Assembly: GCF_004348685.1 (NCBI RefSeq) | Contig: NZ_SMKO01000026.1 | Coordinates: 1-64,000 of the forward strand | Source: Nonomuraea deserti | GTDB taxonomy: Bacteria > Actinomycetota > Actinomycetes > Streptosporangiales > Streptosporangiaceae | Length of the DNA: 64,000 bases | Direction: 5' to 3' | Shown here: positions 58,411 to 64,000 of the stretch, piece after piece | Layout of the letters: every line of letters begins with the position of its first letter | Position numbering within the stretch: the stretch's first letter is position 1 | Position numbers and translations under genes: made by a program | The notes under the pieces: model-generated | The model's database searches: none | What the model saw: the letters and a program-made list of their open reading frames with translations, nothing else | Told to the model about the DNA's origin: nothing

Positions 58411-60408
58411 ATGGATCCCGTTCCCTGGGACGAGTCGGTTGCCCCGGCGGTCGTGATGACCGACGCCGAGGGCATCGTGATCGGCTGGACGGAAGCCGCG
58501 GAGAAGCTGCTCGGATACCACGCCGGCGAGGTCCTGCGCCGTCCGAGCGCGGCCTTCCTGGAGCCGGGAGACCGGAGCGCGCGGGGCGACGGCGGGCGCT
58601 GGTCCGGGCTCGTCACGGCCCGCCATCGCGACGACGGCCCGATCCTCCTCCACGGCCATGGCGTCCGCCTGCACACCGCGGAGCAGCGCGAGAGCTGGCT
58701 CCTGACGCTGGCAGCGGACGGCCCGCCGGTGACGGAGCCGATCCTCAGCCGCGCGCCCGTGGCCATCGGCGTCTGGGACACCGGCCTGCGGTGCGTCTGG
58801 CTCAACGAGACGGCCCGGCGCCTGGGTGACGTCCTGCCCCACTACCGGCTCGGCAGCCGGCCCGAGGTGAGCGCGCCGGGCTTCGACGCGGAGGCCATGG
58901 CGGGAGCCATGCGGCGGGTGCTCGACGACGGCACGCCGGTGCTCGACCGCGAGTGCCGCTGGGCGTCCGAGGACGAGCCCGCCGAGCGGACCCTGTCCAC
59001 CTCGCTCTACCGCCTCGACGGCGCCGACGGGCGGCCGCTGGGCGTGTGCGCGCTGGCCCTGGACACGAGCCGCAGCCGGGTCCGCGACCAGCTGGCCATG
59101 CTCGGAGAGGCCAGCATCAGGATCGGCAGCGCGCTCGACGTCATGAAGACCGCGCAGGAGCTCGCGGAGCTGGCCGTGCCGCGCCTCGCCGACTACGTCA
59201 CGGTCGACGTGTCCGAACGCGTCCTGCCCGACGACGAGCCCCTGCGCCGGATGGGCGCCACCGAGGTGAGCGTCCCCGTGTTCCACCGCGCGGGCGCGTC
59301 CTCGATCCACCGGGAGTTCCCCGAGTCCCTCTGGCGGAGGGGCGAGGTGGTCTTCGTCCCTCCGTCGTCCCCCTTCACCGCGGTCCTGTCCACGGGCCGG
59401 TCCCATTTCGAGCCCGTGATGGACACCTCTCCCTGCACCTGGCTCGACGACGACCCCGACCGGGCGGAGATCATCCGCCGGACGGGGATGCACAGCCTGA
59501 TCATCGTCCCGCTCCAGGCCAGGGGGGACATCCTGGGCGTCGCCGTGTTCGTCCGCACCGAGAACTCCGCGCCGTTCACCAAGGACGACCTGAACCTCGC
59601 GGAGATGCTGGTCGCCCGCGCCGCGCTCAGCCTGGACAACGCCCGCCAGTACACCCGCGAGCGCACCGCCGCCCTGGCCCTGCAGCGCGACCTCCTGCCG
59701 CGCAACCTCTCGGGCGGTGGCGCCGTCGACCTGGCCTGGCGCTACCTGCCCTCCGACGTCATCGGCACCGTCGGAGGCGACTGGTACGACGTGATCCCGC
59801 TGGGCGACGGCCGGGTCGCCCTGGTGGTCGGCGACGTGACCGGGCACGGCATCAACGCCGCGGCGACGATGGGACGGCTGCGTACGGCCGTGCGCACGCT
59901 CTCGTACCAGGGGCTGCCGCCCGACGAGGTGCTCGCGTTCCTGGACAACATGGTCGTGCGGCTGGCCGAGGAGGACGCGGGCGCGGGCGACGCGCCCCTC
60001 GACACCGCGGGAGCCACCTGCGTGTACGCGGTCTACGACCCGCTCACCCGGCGCTGCGCCATGGCCGGTGCCGGGCACCCGCCGCCCGCGATCGTGCACC
60101 CGTCCGGCGAGGTGGGCTTCGCCCGCCTGCCCAGCGGCACACCGGTCGGCCTGGGGCTGGGCTCCTACGAACGCGTCGAGGTCGAGCTCGCCGAGGGCAG
60201 CCTGATCGCCCTCTACACCGACGGCCTGGTCGAGCGGCGCGGGGCCGACATCGACGCGGGCCTGCGGCGCCTTGGAACCGCCCTGGCCGCACCCGCCCTC
60301 TCTCTGGACGACCTGTGCGCCCGGGTGATCGGCACGATGGTGGACGACACGCCCTCCGAGGACGACATCGCGCTCCTCATCGCCCGCACGCGCACCGCTC
60401 CTCCCTGA
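58411..60408 (+). CDS. PAS-PAS-GAF-SpoIIE (PP2C) phosphatase
   Basis: This 665-residue sensor is organised like the 17574 gene: a first PAS (VVMTDAEGIVIGWTEAAEKL), a second PAS (about 105-230; IGVWDTGLRCVWLNETA), a GAF domain (about 240-420; LIIVPLQARGDILGVAVF) and a C-terminal SpoIIE/PP2C domain (about 430-660). Motifs DVIGTVGGDWYDVI, VVGDVTGHGINAA, AGAGHPPPAIV, LYTDGLVERRG and SEDDIALL carry the metal-binding Asp residues. The start is taken as ATG 58411, seven bases after a -10 box; ATG 58408 is also possible. It probably dephosphorylates a STAS protein. Confidence 0.93.
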   Translation: MDPVPWDESVAPAVVMTDAEGIVIGWTEAAEKLLGYHAGEVLRRPSAAFLEPGDRSARGDGGRWSGLVTARHRDDGPILLHGHGVRLHTAEQRESWLLTLAADGPPVTEPILSRAPVAIGVWDTGLRCVWLNETARRLGDVLPHYRLGSRPEVSAPGFDAEAMAGAMRRVLDDGTPVLDRECRWASEDEPAERTLSTSLYRLDGADGRPLGVCALALDTSRSRVRDQLAMLGEASIRIGSALDVMKTAQELAELAVPRLADYVTVDVSERVLPDDEPLRRMGATEVSVPVFHRAGASSIHREFPESLWRRGEVVFVPPSSPFTAVLSTGRSHFEPVMDTSPCTWLDDDPDRAEIIRRTGMHSLIIVPLQARGDILGVAVFVRTENSAPFTKDDLNLAEMLVARAALSLDNARQYTRERTAALALQRDLLPRNLSGGGAVDLAWRYLPSDVIGTVGGDWYDVIPLGDGRVALVVGDVTGHGINAAATMGRLRTAVRTLSYQGLPPDEVLAFLDNMVVRLAEEDAGAGDAPLDTAGATCVYAVYDPLTRRCAMAGAGHPPPAIVHPSGEVGFARLPSGTPVGLGLGSYERVEVELAEGSLIALYTDGLVERRGADIDAGLRRLGTALAAPALSLDDLCARVIGTMVDDTPSEDDIALLIARTRTAPP

Positions 60409-60464
60409 CCTTCGCGTGTCCGGCGCCTCCCGCCCTGCCGCCGCCGGGCGGGCCCGTTCGGGGC

Positions 60465-61223
60465 TCAGGACAGGAAGAACGCGGTCACCGCCGCGGCGAC
60501 GTCCTCGTCCCGCACCGCGTGCCAGGCGCCGGGCAGCTCGCGCAGCACTCCGCCGGGCAGCGCCGCCGCCACGGCCGCCGCCCCGTCGATGAGATCGCCG
60601 GTGCTGCTCTTGGAGGCAAGCACCAGGGCGGGCGTCCGTACCGACCTGATCAGCTGGAACGTGGTCGCGTCGGAGATCTCACAGTCGTACACGAGGGTGT
60701 GGGCGACGGCCTCGAGCGCCGGCGACGGCTCGGCGCGCAGCTCGGGCGGCACGCCGATGGACGTCAGGAGCCGGTCGACCGCCGCCGCGCGGTGGCCGGA
60801 GGACACCAGACCGGCCAGCTCCGCGGTGAACGCGGTGTCCGGCGGCTCCCCCTCGCCCCGCACCGGGGGTTCGAAGAGCGCGAGCCGGGTGATGGCCAGC
60901 CCTCGTGCCGCCGCCCGCAGGGCGAGCAGCCCTCCCGACGACAGGCCGTACACGAAGGCCGCCCCGCCCGCTGCGGCGATCACCGCCGCCAGGTCCTCGA
61001 CCTCACGCTCGACCGTGTACGGCGGGGTGTCGCCGCTCCCGCCCCGGCCCCGGCGGTCGTAGGTGCAGACGGTGAAGCGCGTCGCCAGCACGGCCCCGAG
61101 CCCGCGGAGGGCGCCGAATCCTGAATAGCCGCCCGCGGGATCCACCATGACCAGTGCCGGGCCGTTCCCCGACCGTTCGAAGGCGATGCTCGTTCCGTCT
61201 GCGGATCGGACGGTTCCCCGCAT
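60465..61223 (-). CDS. Alpha/beta-hydrolase fold protein
   Basis: This 252-residue protein starts at the ATG at 61223 with GGGGAGGAAG upstream. The nucleophile elbow reads VYGLSSGGLLAL, the usual G-x-S-x-G with Ser. A strand VCTYDRRGRGGSGDT and a late ELPGAWHAVRDEDVA give the catalytic His candidate. It resembles general hydrolases of the esterase/haloperoxidase-like group. The substrate is unknown. Confidence 0.88.
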   Translation of the reverse strand: MRGTVRSADGTSIAFERSGNGPALVMVDPAGGYSGFGALRGLGAVLATRFTVCTYDRRGRGGSGDTPPYTVEREVEDLAAVIAAAGGAAFVYGLSSGGLLALRAAARGLAITRLALFEPPVRGEGEPPDTAFTAELAGLVSSGHRAAAVDRLLTSIGVPPELRAEPSPALEAVAHTLVYDCEISDATTFQLIRSVRTPALVLASKSSTGDLIDGAAAVAAALPGGVLRELPGAWHAVRDEDVAAAVTAFFLS

Positions 61224-61572
61224 GATCTTCCTCCCCGTGGCGTGGTCCTCGTCCATGAAGACCCCGCCGCGGCCGGGAACTCATCGCCACGGGACGCCCA
61301 CTCCGTGCCGGCGAGAATGGCCGATCCGCAGAGAGTCGCCCACCTTCCTTCGCCCGCTGCGGGGGCGCCGATCACCGAGATGTCCGCGTTGTCCGCGTGC
61401 CTGACCGGCGGATCGGGGTTGTGGGGCGTCCGGCCGCCTGCTCGAAGCCGGAGCACCGGACGCGCGTCCTCCGCGCAGCACAGATGCCTCAGCGGGCGCG
61501 GGTCAGGTCCGGTCATGGTCCCCGATCCGACGCGCCGCCCGGTCTCCCCGGCGTTCGCTTATCGTATGCCGC
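61224..61572. other. Intergenic region without recognised gene
   Basis: This 349-base divergent spacer lies between the hydrolase and the methyltransferase. It has frames in several directions but none with consistent codon style or a familiar domain. The only signal is TATCGT (61560-61565), a possible -10 box eight bases before the methyltransferase ATG at 61573, which would make that message leaderless. Confidence 0.6.
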
Positions 61573-62304
61573 ATGCCTGATGCCATCTTCGAACACCCGC
61601 GCCTGGCCGCCGTCTACGACGATCTCGACGCCGACCGCAGCGACCTCGACGTGTACGCCGCCGTCGCCGGCGAACTCGGCGCGCGAAGCGTGCTGGACGT
61701 CGGATGCGGCACGGGGACGTTCGCGCTGATGCTGGCCGGACGCGGCATCGAGGTGACCGGCGTCGACCCCGCCGGCGGCTCGCTCGACGTCGCCCGCGCC
61801 AAACCGGGCTCCGACCGGGTGCGCTGGATCCACGGTGACGCGGCGGGCCTGCCTCCGCTGCGGGTCGACCTGGCGACCATGACGGGGAACGTCGCCCAGG
61901 CGATCGTCGCGCCCCAGGATTGGAAGGGGACGCTGCGGGGCGTCCGTGACGCACTGCGGCCCGGCGGGCACCTCGTGTTCGAGACCCGCGATCCGGCCCG
62001 GCGCGCGTGGCTGGAGTGGAATCGGGCGGAGACGTACCAGGCGGTCGACATCGAGGGCATCGGCGTCGTCGAGTGCTGGAGCGACCTGATCGACGTCAGC
62101 GGGCCGCTGGTGACGTTCCGGGCGACGTGGGTGTTCGCCGCGGACGGCGCGACGCTGACGTCGGACTCGACGCTGCGCTTCCGCGAGCGGGACGAGGTCG
62201 AGGCGGATCTGGTCGAGCACGGGTACGCGGTGAAGGAAGTTCGCGGGGCTCCGGACCGGCCCGGGCGGGAGTTCGTGTTCTTCGCGCAGCGGCCCGAGGA
62301 GTGA
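61573..62304 (+). CDS. SAM-dependent methyltransferase, class I
   Basis: This 243-residue protein has motif I VLDVGCGTGTFALML, an acidic residue at the end of strand 2 (VTGVDPAGGSLDVAR), and motif post-I IHGDAAGLPPL. The Rossmann fold belongs to the large UbiE/ubiquinone-like group. The substrate-binding C-terminal half (GVVECWSDLIDVSGPLVTFR) gives no clue to the acceptor. A -10 box before the ATG and no ribosome binding site suggest a leaderless message. Confidence 0.9.
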   Translation: MPDAIFEHPRLAAVYDDLDADRSDLDVYAAVAGELGARSVLDVGCGTGTFALMLAGRGIEVTGVDPAGGSLDVARAKPGSDRVRWIHGDAAGLPPLRVDLATMTGNVAQAIVAPQDWKGTLRGVRDALRPGGHLVFETRDPARRAWLEWNRAETYQAVDIEGIGVVECWSDLIDVSGPLVTFRATWVFAADGATLTSDSTLRFRERDEVEADLVEHGYAVKEVRGAPDRPGREFVFFAQRPEE

Positions 62305-62310
62305 GCCGGG

Positions 62311-62673
62311 TCACGGATCGTCCTCGTCCGGCGCCGGCGTCTCGTCGGCAACGACCCTGGCCGCTATGACGTAGTCGACGCGGACCGCGCGGTAGGTCTC
62401 TCCCTCGGAGACGTGTTCGGGCAGGCCCGTACGGCGGCTGCCGGACCCTGACTCGTGGGCCGGCTCACCGGAGAACGTGACCGCCACCGAAGGCGCCTCC
62501 TCGAATGCCACGCTGTCGGCGCGGACCGTCGCGGAGAAGACGATGTCCGCAGCATCGACAAGCCCCGCGTCGGGCCGCCTGTCGGATCGCTCGTCGCGCG
62601 GTTCGCCCGGCTGCCTGCCGGGGTGGCTGGCGAGCGGGTCTCCTGGCCGCCTGCCGGGGCTCTTGTCACCCAC
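62311..62673 (-). CDS. Hypothetical protein downstream of the 11-mer repeat gene
   Basis: This 120-residue protein starts at GTG 62673 with GGAGGAGGCGGG upstream. The N-terminal third is a low-complexity Pro/Gly/Arg/Asp region. The remainder is beta-strand-like (DIVFSATVRADSVAFEEAPS, TYRAVRVDYVIAARVV). It lies 36 bases after the repeat protein's stop on the same strand, so the two are likely an operon. No family was recognised. Confidence 0.6.
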   Translation of the reverse strand: MGDKSPGRRPGDPLASHPGRQPGEPRDERSDRRPDAGLVDAADIVFSATVRADSVAFEEAPSVAVTFSGEPAHESGSGSRRTGLPEHVSEGETYRAVRVDYVIAARVVADETPAPDEDDP

Positions 62674-62709
62674 GTCCGTCCCGCCTCCTCCGGTCCCGCT
62701 GCCGTCCCG

Positions 62710-64000
62710 TCATGTCCTGCGGCCGCGGCTCTGAGCCAGGTTGCGTAGCCGGCGTACGCCTGCGCGCCGCGCGGCTTTCCCCAGCTCGCGCAGCGCGGGG
62801 CCGAGCGTGGTCGGTGCCGGTTTCCCCGGCTCGTCACCGGATGGCTTTCCGGCTCGACCCGCCTTGCCCTTCCGCGGCTCCGCCCTCTCCTCGTCACGTG
62901 CGGCGCTGCCTCGCTCGTCTCGTGTGTCGCCGCCTTCCTGCTCCTTGTCCCGTGGTTCTTGGCCCTCCGGTTGCCGGTTCCGCGGTTCCTCGTCCCGCGG
63001 CTCTTCATCGTGCGGTTCCCCGTCCCGCGGCTCTTCGTCCTGCGGTTCCTGGACCGGCGGCTCTTCGTCCTGCGGTTCCTGGTCCTGCGGTTCCTGGACC
63101 GGCGGCTCTTCGTCCTGTCTTTCCTCCTGTGGCTCCTGACCCCGCGGCCTTTCGTCCGGTGGCGTGCGTGGCTGTTCGTCCTCGCTGGTCTGCTCGGCCG
63201 CCGAGGGCACCGCAGGTTTCGCGTTCGCCGGGGTGGCGCCTCGCGCGCCTTCTGCGGCCTGTTGCGCGGTGGCCGGGACTTCTCGCGCCGCGCCACCGGC
63301 GGTGCCCGCCGCCTGCTCCGCTGTGCTCGCCGTCTGTTCCGCTGTGCCTCGCAGCGTGGCACCCGTGCTCTCGCCGACGTCGCCGACGGTCTGTCCGGCA
63401 CCGGCGCCGACGTCGCCGACGGCTTGTCCGGCACCGGCGCCGACGTCGCCGACGGCTTGTCCGGCACCGGCGCCCACGTCGCCGACGGCTTGTCCGGCGC
63501 CCGCGCCCACGTCGCCGACCGCGCGGCCCGCGCCTGCTCCGACGTCGCTCACGGCCTGTCCGGCGCCCGCTCCGACGTCGCTCACGGCTCGTCCCGCACC
63601 CGCTCCGACGTCGCCCACGGCCTGTCCGGCGCCCGCTCCGACGTCGCTCACGGCCCGTCCCGCGCCGGAGCCGACGTCGCGGACGGCCGCTCCCACCCCA
63701 CGGGTGATGTTCTCGATCAGCTGGGGATTGTTGTCGATCGTTTCCAGGACGTCCCTGATGATCAGAGCGACGTTGTCGAGCCGGACCTTGAGCAGCGCCT
63801 GCGCCTCGACCCCCAGAATCTCGAGGTTCACCCGGCCCAGGGCGACGTCCGCCCCGACGTGCAGATGCAGCAGGTCGAGCACATCCGCGTCCAGTGACAC
63901 GCGTGCCCGCAGGTCCTCGACCTCGAGCTTGATCTCGTCGACCTTGACGATCGGCACGTCGAGGTACACGTCCGGGTCCGCGGCGCCGCCTGACGAGTTC
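62710..64000 (-). CDS. Partial protein with 11-residue tandem repeats and acidic Pro/Glu/Gln tail
   Basis: The frame enters from the right edge and shows at least 430 residues. The visible N-terminal part (YLDVPIVKVDEIKLEVEDLR, LLKVRLDNVALIIRDVLETI) is a conserved, amphipathic, mostly helical domain that occurs in actinobacterial proteins of unknown role. It is followed by nine 11-residue units (DVGAGAGQAVG-like), an Ala/Thr/Glu helix region, a long Glu/Gln/Pro/Asp/Arg-rich tail and a basic C-terminus (RRAGVRRLRNLAQSRGRRT). The 11-residue periodicity resembles LEA and apolipoprotein repeats, so membrane or lipid contact is possible. Confidence 0.75.
   Translation of the reverse strand, partial: NSSGGAADPDVYLDVPIVKVDEIKLEVEDLRARVSLDADVLDLLHLHVGADVALGRVNLEILGVEAQALLKVRLDNVALIIRDVLETIDNNPQLIENITRGVGAAVRDVGSGAGRAVSDVGAGAGQAVGDVGAGAGRAVSDVGAGAGQAVSDVGAGAGRAVGDVGAGAGQAVGDVGAGAGQAVGDVGAGAGQAVGDVGAGAGQTVGDVGESTGATLRGTAEQTASTAEQAAGTAGGAAREVPATAQQAAEGARGATPANAKPAVPSAAEQTSEDEQPRTPPDERPRGQEPQEERQDEEPPVQEPQDQEPQDEEPPVQEPQDEEPRDGEPHDEEPRDEEPRNRQPEGQEPRDKEQEGGDTRDERGSAARDEERAEPRKGKAGRAGKPSGDEPGKPAPTTLGPALRELGKAARRAGVRRLRNLAQSRGRRT
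63382..63678 (-). repeat. Nine 33-base tandem repeats inside the right-edge gene
   Basis: Nine direct units of exactly 33 bases encode DVGAGAGQAVG or single-residue variants (Q/R, A/S, G/S). The repeats are a multiple of three, so they keep other frames open too and create long shadow frames on both strands. Confidence 0.95.

Noticed and set aside
62364-63897. Long frames on both strands across the repeat region at the right edge
   Set aside because: The 33-base repeats keep several frames open. Only the frame with the conserved amphipathic domain and 11-residue units has protein-like order.
1-64000. tRNA, rRNA, insertion sequence, integrase or phage genes
   Set aside because: I looked for cloverleaf-like stretches, transposase and integrase motifs and found none. 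A covariance-model search for RNA genes would be decisive and was not possible.

Overview
The window is 64 kb of very GC-rich DNA with GTG and TTG starts, GC-rich third codon positions and many leaderless-looking genes. Together with the gene families (ECF sigma factors, SpoIIE-type phosphatases, STAS antagonists, DUF4383, DUF3040, a SARP remnant, tandem TraR/DksA-like proteins) this points to a chromosomal segment of a filamentous actinomycete, probably in or near Streptosporangiales (Nonomuraea-like). The genus is inferred from gene style only. No rRNA, tRNA, CRISPR array, IS element, integrase or plasmid/phage function was found.

Layout. 1-7.7 kb: the end of a helix-rich regulator-like gene, a small secreted protein, then a LacI regulator divergent from an ABC sugar importer (lipoprotein plus two permeases) and a secreted GH43 arabinanase-like enzyme. 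7.7-15.7 kb: a hydrolase/TetR divergent pair with a perfect operator, a lipoprotein, an MHS-type MFS transporter, a decayed SARP fragment, a 39-aa membrane peptide, RidA, DUF4383, a degenerate anti-sigma-kinase-like ATPase, and an MBL-fold hydrolase/TetR pair. 15.7-21 kb: an orphan cytochrome oxidase subunit I, a PAS/GAF/SpoIIE phosphatase and an APH-fold phosphotransferase. 21-25.4 kb: an acyl-CoA synthetase divergent from a three-gene operon whose first two genes correspond to the two halves of the plant Tm-1 protein, followed by a cupin. 25.4-29.6 kb: an ECF sigma factor with its own promoter-like motif, a membrane-anchored propeller-like protein, an atypical receiver protein and a membrane protein with a degenerate kinase-like core.

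29.5-38 kb: a secreted protein, an M50 protease with CBS domains, LacI, DUF3040 and MarR genes, then an OpuC-type osmoprotectant ABC importer divergent from an IclR regulator. 38-43.7 kb: a DUF4142 lipoprotein, a STAS protein, Dps, membrane proteins and two TraR/DksA-like zinc-finger proteins. 43.7-48.4 kb: formaldehyde/alcohol dehydrogenase, a secreted His/Arg-rich protein behind an AT-richer repeat-bearing spacer, and a secreted GH32 fructan hydrolase behind two perfect 14-bp palindromes. 48.4-52.6 kb: an ABC-F gene with a leader peptide that could act as an attenuator, a graveyard of MauE/TlpA/peptide-ABC genes ending in a Cys-rich tail, and a second STAS gene. 52.6-64 kb: a TrkH/KtrB-type transporter with a probable 5' frameshift, a Na+/H+ antiporter, RF3, PhoD, a second PAS/GAF/SpoIIE phosphatase, an alpha/beta hydrolase, a methyltransferase, and at the right edge a pair of unknown genes, one with nine 11-residue repeats.

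Themes: plant-polysaccharide and fructan use (GH43 and GH32 with LacI-type operators); osmotic and ionic homeostasis (OpuC, TrkH, antiporter, Dps); and a scattered partner-switching set (two SpoIIE phosphatases, two STAS proteins, one degenerate ATPase). The two STAS genes share an upstream dyad, TCCGTTGCACWGWGCAA, which suggests common control.
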